DNA of 64,000 nt. Source: Hungatella sp. (lineage in GTDB: Bacteria > Bacillota > Clostridia > Lachnospirales > Lachnospiraceae). A program made the translations under genes and the position numbers. The stretch is taken from positions 1-64,000 of the forward strand of contig JAAWHU010000008.1 in the NCBI GenBank assembly GCA_022796015.1. Direction: 5' to 3'. Shown piece after piece: positions 44,490 to 51,779 of this stretch; positions within the stretch are counted from its first letter, which is position 1; every line of letters starts with the position of its first letter. The notes beneath the pieces were generated by a model. That model did no database searches. It had not been told where the DNA came from and saw nothing but the letters and a program-made list of their open reading frames with translations.

Positions 44490-44995
44490 CAGAAAGGAGC
44501 TTCTTATTTTCTATGGACCAAGACAGACAAAAGTTATTGGAAGACTTTATTACGGTAATTAAAGACCTGACGGATGTGGCCGGCCATATCTCCCGTATTG
44601 AGGAGAATAAGGCTCAGGCCGCATCTTTAAAGCGCCATGAACTTCTGGATGGTTATATTCAGAAAGAACAGGCACTCATTTTAAAGCTCCGTGGGTTAGA
44701 ACAGCACCGAATCCGCCTTGCAAAGTCCTTAGGCTGGGATTCCCTCACCTTCCGGCAGATTCTTGAGAAAGCGCCGGCAGAGGAGAGACAGATGCTTACT
44801 CCCCTCTTTCAGGAGCTGGATGGACAACTGTCCCATTTGAAGGGAGCCAAGGAAGCGGCTGAGAAGATCATCAACGTGAGAATCCATGAGCTGCAGGTGG
44901 CTATCGCCCGAAGTGAAGGCAGCTCCTATGATAACTCAGGCAGCATGAATATAAGTGCACCCCGCCCTTCCAAGATGCGGGACACTTATGTCTGA
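44486..44995 (+). CDS. flgN: FlgN-like export chaperone
   Basis: A 169-residue helical protein in the FlgN/YvyG position between flgM and flgK; FlgN is the chaperone for FlgK and FlgL. Core coiled helices are DFITVIKDLTDVAGHISRIE and LIQ-like LKGAKEAAEKIINVRIHELQ. The start overlaps flgM by 4 nt; an ATG at 44513 with an AAAGGAG site (13-nt spacing) is an alternative. The tail is Ser-rich. Confidence 0.85.
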   Translation: MTERSFLFSMDQDRQKLLEDFITVIKDLTDVAGHISRIEENKAQAASLKRHELLDGYIQKEQALILKLRGLEQHRIRLAKSLGWDSLTFRQILEKAPAEERQMLTPLFQELDGQLSHLKGAKEAAEKIINVRIHELQVAIARSEGSSYDNSGSMNISAPRPSKMRDTYV

Positions 44996-45046
44996 CATAT
45001 CAAACACAGACATTATATATAGAAAGAACATTTGGAGGATATACTT

Positions 45047-46834
45047 ATGGTACGAGCAACCTTTGGCGGTTTCACCACCGCTTTCTCTGCTTTGCAGGCC
45101 AACCAGAAGCGGCTGGATATTGTAGGGCAGAACTTAGCCAACATGAATACCCCCGGCTATACCAGACAGCAGCTTCAGACTTCAAGCGTGAATTACAGCA
45201 ATCCCATCTCTCACTATATGAGCAATCCCGATATTTCTATCGGATTTGGCGTGTCCATGGACAATGTCACTCAGATTCGGGATCCTTACCTTGACATTCA
45301 GTACAGAAGCCAGATGGAAAAGTCCGGCTACACCAACGCCATGCAGGAATCCTTAGACCGGCTGGCAGATGTCCTGGATGAATCCCATATCTCCAATATT
45401 CACCAGGCATTTCTGGATATCCGGTCCAGCCTGCAGAATATGCATGATGCGCCTCACGCCGACAGCCCGATCTATGAGGCGGAGCTGCGCACCAGGATCC
45501 AGACCCTCACCAACCTTTTGAATGATGGGGCAAGGCAGATCGAGGAATCCAAGATGACCGAATACTCCAAGCTGGATGGTACTAACACCAACCGACAGGG
45601 AGCCGTGGAGCAGGTCAATGACATTCTACGCCAGATCGGAACCTTGAACCGTCAGATCAAGAATAACCAGATTCACGGCCAGCCAAGCCTGGAGCTTATG
45701 GATGAGCGCAATGTGCTGATCGACGAATTATCCAGTTTTCTTCCTATTGATGTGACTTATTTTAAAGATAAGGAGCACGATGGAGTGGATGACAACAATA
45801 ATCCTGCTCTTCAGGAAGAATACCATTTGGACAATGCAGGCAATCCCATCGCCAGGAAAGAATGGCCCGATGATCTGCGCATCACCATGTCCTACAAGGA
45901 TGCCAACGGTGTGACCCAGCAGCTTATCCTGGTGGAGGGTACTGTTGGAAGAGGCGATGACAACTATGGAAAGCTTGAGATTACTAATAAAGATGCTATT
46001 TGGGCGGATAAGGAAAAAGATCCTGTTGATAAGACCACCACACCCGGGGACTTAAATCTTACGGTTTCCGGTATTAAAGATAAACAGACTGTCGGCAAAG
46101 AAAGTGTGGACTTTAAAAAACTGGATGCAAATGATCCTGACTCAGGCAATCAGTTCGAGAGCGGTTCTATCCAGTCCAGCCTTGATATGCTGTGGAAGGA
46201 TGGCGTCACCAAAGGTCTTAATGATGTAAAAGGTTATGATTTTTACATGAATCAGTTAGATAAGCTGGCCGATTCTTTTGCATCGGTTATGAATACATTG
46301 AATGGGCTGTACGAACCTGCCGGAGGCAACTACGATCTCCTTGCTAAAAAAGATGGCTCCGGATCCTTCACCGCCTACAACATCGGCGTCAGCAAAGACT
46401 GGCTCAGCGGTACAGTGCAGGTAAGCCGCACGGGAAATAACACTACGGACACCATCCTCAACATGCTGGAAGCTATGCAGGCTACTTATCCATACGACAA
46501 TTTTAAGGATAAGGACGGAAACCCTGTTACTATCACTGGTTCCGATGGCCAGCCGGTCAATTTAGACAATAATACCTTCGCTGATTTCATGAATCATGTA
46601 TCCACCATACTGGCCAATGATTCTCACAGCAACAGTGAAAGCTTAAAGACCAATGTAACCGTGCTCAACGGAATTCAGAATTCCCGTGATTCGGTATCAG
46701 GCGTCAGTCTGGACGAAGAAGCATCCAATATGATGATGTTCATGTCTGCTTATAATGCGGCATCTCGTCTCATGACCACCTTAGACCAGGCTCTGGATGT
46801 ACTGATCAACGGCACCGGCGTGGTAGGACGGTAA
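45047..46834 (+). CDS. flgK: Flagellar hook-associated protein 1 (FlgK)
   Basis: A 595-residue protein. The N-terminus has the rod/hook-type motif SALQANQKRLDIVGQNLANMNTPGY and the C-terminus has the heptad region ASNMMMFMSAYNAASRLMTT. It joins hook and filament together with FlgL. The middle is a variable insertion (about 230-480). The start at 45047 (MVRATFGGF) has GGAGG at 8 nt; the in-frame ATG 15 nt upstream lacks such a site. Confidence 0.95.
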   Translation: MVRATFGGFTTAFSALQANQKRLDIVGQNLANMNTPGYTRQQLQTSSVNYSNPISHYMSNPDISIGFGVSMDNVTQIRDPYLDIQYRSQMEKSGYTNAMQESLDRLADVLDESHISNIHQAFLDIRSSLQNMHDAPHADSPIYEAELRTRIQTLTNLLNDGARQIEESKMTEYSKLDGTNTNRQGAVEQVNDILRQIGTLNRQIKNNQIHGQPSLELMDERNVLIDELSSFLPIDVTYFKDKEHDGVDDNNNPALQEEYHLDNAGNPIARKEWPDDLRITMSYKDANGVTQQLILVEGTVGRGDDNYGKLEITNKDAIWADKEKDPVDKTTTPGDLNLTVSGIKDKQTVGKESVDFKKLDANDPDSGNQFESGSIQSSLDMLWKDGVTKGLNDVKGYDFYMNQLDKLADSFASVMNTLNGLYEPAGGNYDLLAKKDGSGSFTAYNIGVSKDWLSGTVQVSRTGNNTTDTILNMLEAMQATYPYDNFKDKDGNPVTITGSDGQPVNLDNNTFADFMNHVSTILANDSHSNSESLKTNVTVLNGIQNSRDSVSGVSLDEEASNMMMFMSAYNAASRLMTTLDQALDVLINGTGVVGR

Positions 46835-46876
46835 TCACTTACTTTTTTATAAAACATATCATGGAGGTATCATCAT

Positions 46877-48052
46877 ATGATGCGTGTAACCAATGCTGCA
46901 ACATACAGGAATTTTACTACAGGGGTAAATAATGTTCACCTTGCCCTCAACAAGAGCATGAACAAAGTCTCCAGCGGCGAACAGTATGAAAATGCCGCCG
47001 AGAATCCCCTTGCCTACTATACTGGCAAGAAGATTGACGACCAGTATCAGGACGTAATCAGCAAGTCTTCTCTTTTAAAAGATGTACAGAACCGAATCTA
47101 TCAGCAAGAATTAGGAGCCAGAGACATCAAAGATATTCTCGGCGCAGAGAGCGGAGCCAAGAATCAGGTTCAGTACGCCAGAACCGCCACCACGGTAGAC
47201 TATGCACTGGAATGCACCAGACAGGATCTTCTGCAGAAGCAGCATCAGATCGTCAATGACTTAAATGTTCAATATGAGGACTACTATATCTACGGCGGCA
47301 GCGATCTCACGACTGCTCCCTTCGAGTTAAGCGCCGATGGAAAGACCTTTACCTTTAACCATAAGTTCCCCGATGGAACGAAGGAAAGCTTTGTTATGGA
47401 GCTGACAAAGCAAACCGATGGGTCTTACAAGTTTAAGCTGGATCCAAATAAGAGTTCTGCCGGTGCCGATGCAACTAAGCTTCTGAAAGCCATGCAGGAG
47501 CAGGGCCGGATTGATATCGGCTACGGCACCATCAAAGACCGGGAGACTCTCCTTGACACCTACACAGGAGGAATGAATCTTCTGACCGGAATCACCTCCG
47601 ATGAGTCCTTAAATTCTGCAGACCTCAACGATGCTACAAAGACGGAAGATCTGATTATGGACGCCCTAAGCAAAGGCCCCTTAGGAATGGTAGGCCAGGC
47701 AGTTCAGGTTATCAATGATTTTGAGGAAGCATCCAAGAACGGCCAGGATATGGACGCTGCCAGAGAGGTTATGCACCGTGTCCTGGGAGAGACCATTGAA
47801 GGTATGACCACTGCAGAGCAGAATGTAAGTTCGATCTATGCAGACCTGGGCAATAAATACCGTCTCATTGACAATATGCAGGACCGTCTCGGAGATCTTA
47901 AGATTTCCCTTGAGACCCAATACAAGGAGAAGCTGGGAGCCGATCCCTACGCTTCCATTATGGAGATGTTCAATAATCAGTCTGCCTACAACGCATCTTT
48001 GCAGGTGACTTCCAAACTCATGAGTTCATCTTTGTTTGATTTTGTAGGCTGA
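46877..48052 (+). CDS. flgL: Flagellar hook-associated protein 3 (FlgL)
   Basis: A 391-residue flagellin-like protein. The N-terminus shows MRVTNAATYRNFTTGVNNVH with VSSGEQYENAAENPLAYYTG, and the C-terminus has EMFNNQSAYNASLQVTSKLM. It is the second junction protein. Two adjacent ATG codons (46877, 46880) follow a GGAGG site; either may be used. Confidence 0.94.
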   Translation: MMRVTNAATYRNFTTGVNNVHLALNKSMNKVSSGEQYENAAENPLAYYTGKKIDDQYQDVISKSSLLKDVQNRIYQQELGARDIKDILGAESGAKNQVQYARTATTVDYALECTRQDLLQKQHQIVNDLNVQYEDYYIYGGSDLTTAPFELSADGKTFTFNHKFPDGTKESFVMELTKQTDGSYKFKLDPNKSSAGADATKLLKAMQEQGRIDIGYGTIKDRETLLDTYTGGMNLLTGITSDESLNSADLNDATKTEDLIMDALSKGPLGMVGQAVQVINDFEEASKNGQDMDAAREVMHRVLGETIEGMTTAEQNVSSIYADLGNKYRLIDNMQDRLGDLKISLETQYKEKLGADPYASIMEMFNNQSAYNASLQVTSKLMSSSLFDFVG

Positions 48053-48086
48053 TATGTTGTAATCTGACAGAAAGGAGGTTTAGTAT

Positions 48087-48692
48087 ATGCAGCCACTTAT
48101 TAAAATCACTACAGAACCTATGCGCATGGTACGCTTTTCACAGAATGCCCGTCTGGTAGATGCAGGCAATGTGGATATGGAAAGAAGAAAAGCCCTTGCA
48201 CGACAGTCCGCTTTCCGCAGTTCCGCCGGTCAGCATGCTGTTTCTGTTGAGGATATTAAGACAATCAATCGTGTGTTTTCCAAAAGCGGAGCAAAGCATC
48301 AGGTTCCGGAGGGTTCCGCCCAGCAGGTTGTTCCACAGCCCAGGCAGACACAGGTTCCGGTATCATTATCTACGCCTTCTGCCGAGCCGGTAGCAGCTGA
48401 GCCGGCGGTTTCAGACACTGCCTCTGAAGCTGCAGCTCTTCCGGTAAGCACCCCTGCCTCTTCCTCCGGGTCCGCCGGCTACGATTTTTCTTTGGAGAGC
48501 AGTTCCTTCTATACTGCCCAGAGAGGTGCTTTTGAGATGAGAGTTGCAAAAGGAGAACTCACCTATCTTCCTCCTATGATTATGACGATTATCACTCAGC
48601 GCCCTGAAGTCCATATTGAATATCTAGGCGGATACAATTATGTCCCCCCAAGAGATGGGGACTCCGGCAGTAACGTTAATTTGTTCACATAG
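48087..48692 (+). CDS. DUF6470 family protein (YviE-like)
   Basis: A 201-residue protein in the yviE position between flgL and fliW. The ends are conserved-looking: MQPLIKITTEPMRMVRFSQN and the C-terminal FEMRVAKGELTYLPPMIMTI. The centre (~75-135) is a low-complexity Pro/Ala/Ser linker. DUF6470 proteins are commonly found here in Bacillota; function unknown. Strong GGAGG site. Confidence 0.8.
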   Translation: MQPLIKITTEPMRMVRFSQNARLVDAGNVDMERRKALARQSAFRSSAGQHAVSVEDIKTINRVFSKSGAKHQVPEGSAQQVVPQPRQTQVPVSLSTPSAEPVAAEPAVSDTASEAAALPVSTPASSSGSAGYDFSLESSSFYTAQRGAFEMRVAKGELTYLPPMIMTIITQRPEVHIEYLGGYNYVPPRDGDSGSNVNLFT

Positions 48693-48706
48693 GAGTGTTT
48701 ATTAAT

Positions 48707-49180
48707 ATGACGATACAAACTGATTATGGTGTGGTGGAATATAAACAGGAGGATCTGGTGATTTTTCCTGATGGGCTTTTTGGTTTTCCCAAGCTGACCC
48801 GCTATCTTCTTCTTCGTCTCAATGAGGAGGAAGATGATGATTCCATGCTTCTTATGCTGTCAGTGGAGGATCCCCATGTGGTATTTGTGCTGATTAACCC
48901 GTTTTTCCTCTGCCCGGATTATTCCCCTGTGCTGACTCCCGAGGAATTGATCTGTCTGGATGCCAAGGACAGTGAGGAATTATCCTACCATTCGATTTGC
49001 GTTGTCCGCAGTGATTATCTGGAGAACACGGTTAATTTAAAGTGTCCCTTAATTATTAATCCGAAGACCCGCCACGGAATTCAGGTGATTCTGGAGAATA
49101 CCCTCTATGAATATTCTCACAAGCTTCGTTCTTTCCCGGCGATTACAGGGGGTGGCCAGAATGCTGATTCTTCGACGTAA
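48707..49180 (+). CDS. fliW: Flagellar assembly factor FliW
   Basis: A 157-residue protein. It has QTDYGVVEYKQEDLVIFPDG and FPKLTRYLLL near the N-terminus and INPKTRHGIQVILENTLYEY near the C-terminus. FliW sequesters CsrA and responds to flagellin level. The ATG at 48707 is chosen (AGGAG at 11 nt) over a GTG 12 nt upstream. It overlaps csrA by 20 nt. Confidence 0.92.
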   Translation: MTIQTDYGVVEYKQEDLVIFPDGLFGFPKLTRYLLLRLNEEEDDDSMLLMLSVEDPHVVFVLINPFFLCPDYSPVLTPEELICLDAKDSEELSYHSICVVRSDYLENTVNLKCPLIINPKTRHGIQVILENTLYEYSHKLRSFPAITGGGQNADSST

Positions 49181-49412
49181 AAAGAATGAAAGCCTTTTAA
49201 TCGGTGAGAATATCCGAATCACCATTATCGAATGTGCCTCTGATGGCGTGCGGCTGGCCATCGATGCTCCAAAGCAGATCTCCATTCTGAGAGAGGAGCT
49301 CTCTGAGGCGGAACAGACCAACAAGCTGGCTCTGACCCCTGATAAGAATTCTGTATTTATGCTGCAGAATCTTTTTCATCACAAAAACGCTGACGATCAG
49401 CAGCAGCCATAA
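49161..49412 (+). CDS. csrA: Carbon storage regulator CsrA
   Basis: An 83-residue RNA-binding repressor of translation that recognises GGA motifs. It shows MLILRRKKNESLLIGENIRI and DGVRLAIDAPKQISILREEL. The tail is slightly longer than in E. coli, as is usual in Bacillota. It overlaps fliW, so FliW-CsrA stoichiometry is coupled. In other Bacillota its main target is flagellin mRNA; no flagellin gene is in this window. Confidence 0.95.
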   Translation: MLILRRKKNESLLIGENIRITIIECASDGVRLAIDAPKQISILREELSEAEQTNKLALTPDKNSVFMLQNLFHHKNADDQQQP

Positions 49413-49419
49413 ATGAGTT

Positions 49420-49463
49420 AAAAAATCCTGCATAATCAAAAACCATGATTATGCAGGATTTTT
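49420..49463 (+). terminator. Terminator after csrA (and the convergent nucleotidyltransferase gene)
   Basis: AAAAATCCTGCATAATC pairs with GATTATGCAGGATTTTT in a 17-bp stem. It is A/T-flanked on both strands, so it probably terminates both the plus-strand flgM-csrA operon and the convergent minus-strand gene. Confidence 0.9.
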
Positions 49464-49469
49464 ATCTCT

Positions 49470-50639
49470 TTATTTCCTTGACCTGAGAAAAAGTCTGATT
49501 CCTCTGCTGATCCAAAATACCGGCAAAAGGAGGGGAATTTTTTCCACTGCAGGATAAAGGGAGGACATATAGTGGTAGTCCGGGAAGACCCACTTCAGCT
49601 TTCGCTTTACGCCTTCCAGGTAATCTCCCATCTTCTCTCTCTTTAATTCGCTGCTCTCCTTCTTTCTCTCTTTTTCAATCTCCTTTTCAATCAGACTCTG
49701 AAGCTTTAAAGCCTGATCGTCCTTTTCGTGGTTAAGGATCCCTCTGGTAAGAAGCCGCTCCTCCAGAACATCATAGACAGTCATATCCTCAGGCTGAGTC
49801 TCAAAATGATGATCCGTCTTATCTCCAAACCACATATAAGCCATATCCAAAATCTTCTCAGCAATCTGGTCTACCCGGAATTCTTCCAGCCTTTTCCATA
49901 ATTCTTCCTGGCTGACCTGATCTTTCCAGCTCCTGTGACACAGCATCAGCTCCAGAACTTCCCTTAAAGTCAGTTCATCAGTAACATATCGGTAGGCAGC
50001 TCCGGCCATCCGATATAAAAACTCACTTTCCACCGGGAGCATCCAGATATTCTTATAAGGCTCCTTGATCTGAGCACTTTCCAGGATTCTCACCATATTT
50101 TTATCATACTTTGAAGTCCGAAAGGGAAGCTTTCGGTATATGGTAATGGGGATTTTGGAGACCTGACTAAGCCGCTCTCCCATTCCCTTGTATGTATGAG
50201 TAACTTCATACCCCAGATCAATCAGATATCCTTTTGCCAGATAATATTTTTCTTCGTCAAGAAATATCTGAACCGAACTGTTTTCCGCCGTCTCAGGAAT
50301 CTTGTAGAAGCTGCGGACAGTCTCGGAGGTAAGAACCGTACAGGAGATCTCTCTCATGTCCAGCCATGTCAGAACCTCCTTAAAGGACTCCTCATAGGTT
50401 TCTCCAAACAGCAAAGACTCCTGATAACGCTTAAAGAAACGGTCCCGCCATTTGTCCGGCACCGCTTCTCTGTAACCCAGAAGTCCAAGATAAACAATAT
50501 TAGCAACTTTGTGATAGTCCGACAGGCGGTACATTCTCTCCCAATCCAGACGGGTCAGCGCCACACGCCGGTCATCCTGACGAATAATAGATGATACGAT
50601 TCCCACCAGGGAACGCCCCTCAAACATTAATTGATTCAT
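49470..50639 (-). CDS. Uncharacterised nucleotidyltransferase family protein (PF14907-like)
   Basis: A 389-residue protein with an N-terminal region like the nucleotidyltransferase family NTP_transf_5: DYHKVANIVYLGLLGYREAV, then a DEEKYYLAKGYLIDLGYEVT segment. The C-terminal part is helical and charged (QSLIEKEIEKERKKESSEL). The catalytic GS-D pattern is not clear to me. Other members sit in polysaccharide or surface-modification clusters. Here it lies among flagellar genes, so flagellin or cap modification is a fair but untested idea. Confidence 0.75.
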   Translation of the reverse strand: MNQLMFEGRSLVGIVSSIIRQDDRRVALTRLDWERMYRLSDYHKVANIVYLGLLGYREAVPDKWRDRFFKRYQESLLFGETYEESFKEVLTWLDMREISCTVLTSETVRSFYKIPETAENSSVQIFLDEEKYYLAKGYLIDLGYEVTHTYKGMGERLSQVSKIPITIYRKLPFRTSKYDKNMVRILESAQIKEPYKNIWMLPVESEFLYRMAGAAYRYVTDELTLREVLELMLCHRSWKDQVSQEELWKRLEEFRVDQIAEKILDMAYMWFGDKTDHHFETQPEDMTVYDVLEERLLTRGILNHEKDDQALKLQSLIEKEIEKERKKESSELKREKMGDYLEGVKRKLKWVFPDYHYMSSLYPAVEKIPLLLPVFWISRGIRLFLRSRK

Positions 50640-50657
50640 AACTCTCTCTTCTCTGTC

Positions 50658-51077
50658 TTACGGCCTCAGAGAGACCGCTTCCTTGTCACGATAAAAGGAC
50701 TTAGTGCCTGCCAGTCTTCGGTTCAGCCTCTCATCAGTCCTGCGCAATCCTTCCAGCACAGCCTGAGTCTTCCTTCTGATCTCATAGATCATCTTTTCCT
50801 CTTTTGTCTCCCCCACGGCCTGGGAAAGATCACATTCTACCAAGGCTTTTATCTTTTCATAGGCTTCTCTGTCCTCTTCCCCCAGCTGCCAAATCTCTTC
50901 CATACAGCGGTCAGCCTTAATCATCTCATCATCCCGCATCTCAAGGACCATAGCTGCCGAGATTCCATCATTACGGGCAACTGTCTCTTCCAGCTCTTTG
51001 GTCAGCCTGTCAAGCTCCCGGACGGCACTGTACTTTCTCTGAAGAAGAATCATGATTCTTTCCATATCCAGTTCCAT
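50658..51077 (-). CDS. FliT-like helical protein downstream of fliS
   Basis: A 139-residue mostly helical protein with ERIMILLQRKYSAVRELDRL and DRCMEEIWQLGEEDREAYEK. It sits where fliT-type chaperones of FliD are found, 67 nt after fliS. Sequence similarity to FliT is weak by eye. The ATG at 51077 (MELDMERIM) has an AAAGGA site at 8 nt; the longer form starts at 51104 behind AGGGAAG. Confidence 0.6.
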   Translation of the reverse strand: MELDMERIMILLQRKYSAVRELDRLTKELEETVARNDGISAAMVLEMRDDEMIKADRCMEEIWQLGEEDREAYEKIKALVECDLSQAVGETKEEKMIYEIRRKTQAVLEGLRRTDERLNRRLAGTKSFYRDKEAVSLRP

Positions 51078-51144
51078 ATGCGCATATCCTTTCTCCGCAA
51101 TCATTTTCTTCCCTATAACAATTTAGACAAGGGGAGAGCCTGCG

Positions 51145-51549
51145 CTATCCCCTTACTTCTACAACCTTGGCTATATGCATGTCATTTACTTTCCTGCTGG
51201 CTCCATCAAAGCCTTCTCTCAACTCAGAAAGAATATGACGGATACGTCCGATTTCATCCAGCCTTCTCTCCCGCCCTGCCTTCACACGACTCAAATCATA
51301 GATCAGGTAATCATAGATCCTTTTCAGATCCCAGCTAATAGGCTGACTCATGTCAAGTATGTCTATGAGGTATCTGACAATTCTGCTTACCCGAGTTATA
51401 CAATCATCAAAATCACGATAATTCTTCTCTTTCAGAGAGTTTTCTGCTCGTTTAAGACGTCTGATCGCCTCATCAAACAGGAGCAGCAGAAGTTCCGGTC
51501 CGGACATGGAATATATGCTTTTCTCTTTGTAATGATTATATCCGTTCAT
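51145..51549 (-). CDS. fliS: Flagellin export chaperone FliS
   Basis: A 134-residue helical protein. It shows NHYKEKSIYSMSGPELLLLL, FDEAIRRLKRAENSLKEKNY and RIYDYLIYDLSRVKAG in the expected order. FliS keeps flagellin unfolded before export. Its leader, ribosome site and ATG lie in a tandemly duplicated 74-bp unit, so it is preceded by an overlapping upstream ORF at 51546-51623. Confidence 0.92.
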   Translation of the reverse strand: MNGYNHYKEKSIYSMSGPELLLLLFDEAIRRLKRAENSLKEKNYRDFDDCITRVSRIVRYLIDILDMSQPISWDLKRIYDYLIYDLSRVKAGRERRLDEIGRIRHILSELREGFDGASRKVNDMHIAKVVEVRG

Positions 51550-51623
51550 TTAATCCCTTCCTTAAGAAATTTTCTGCTGCCGCTATATGACAAACGGCAG
51601 CAAATATATGATCCACGGCTCAT
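51546..51623 (-). CDS. 25-aa upstream ORF generated by the fliS leader duplication
   Basis: The upstream copy of the duplicated leader also carries the fliS ribosome site (AAGGAAGGG) and ATG. Reading from that ATG gives MSRGSYICCRLSYSGSRKFL and six more codons, then a TGA that overlaps the fliS ATG (ATGA). This would couple fliS translation to the uORF. It is likely an accidental product of the duplication rather than a functional peptide. Confidence 0.45.
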   Translation of the reverse strand: MSRGSYICCRLSYSGSRKFLKEGIK

Positions 51624-51693
51624 TTAATCCCTTCCTTAAGAAATTTTCTGCTGCCGCTATATGACAAACGGCAGCAAATATATGATCCACGGC
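51547..51693 (-). repeat. Tandem 74-bp duplication containing the fliS leader
   Basis: Two copies, 51547-51620 and 51621-51693, are identical across 73 bp. Each holds a TGCTGCCG/CGGCAGCA hairpin, the ribosome site and the ATG. The perfect identity indicates recent duplication. The region between fliS and fliD otherwise shows no gene. Confidence 0.95.
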
Positions 51694-51779
51694 ACTCTTG
51701 GCCGTGTTACAAAGTCTCTGCGGCAGGATATCGTTCCTGGGTACTGTTCACCGGCATATTCCGTGAACCTGCAGCCGGA

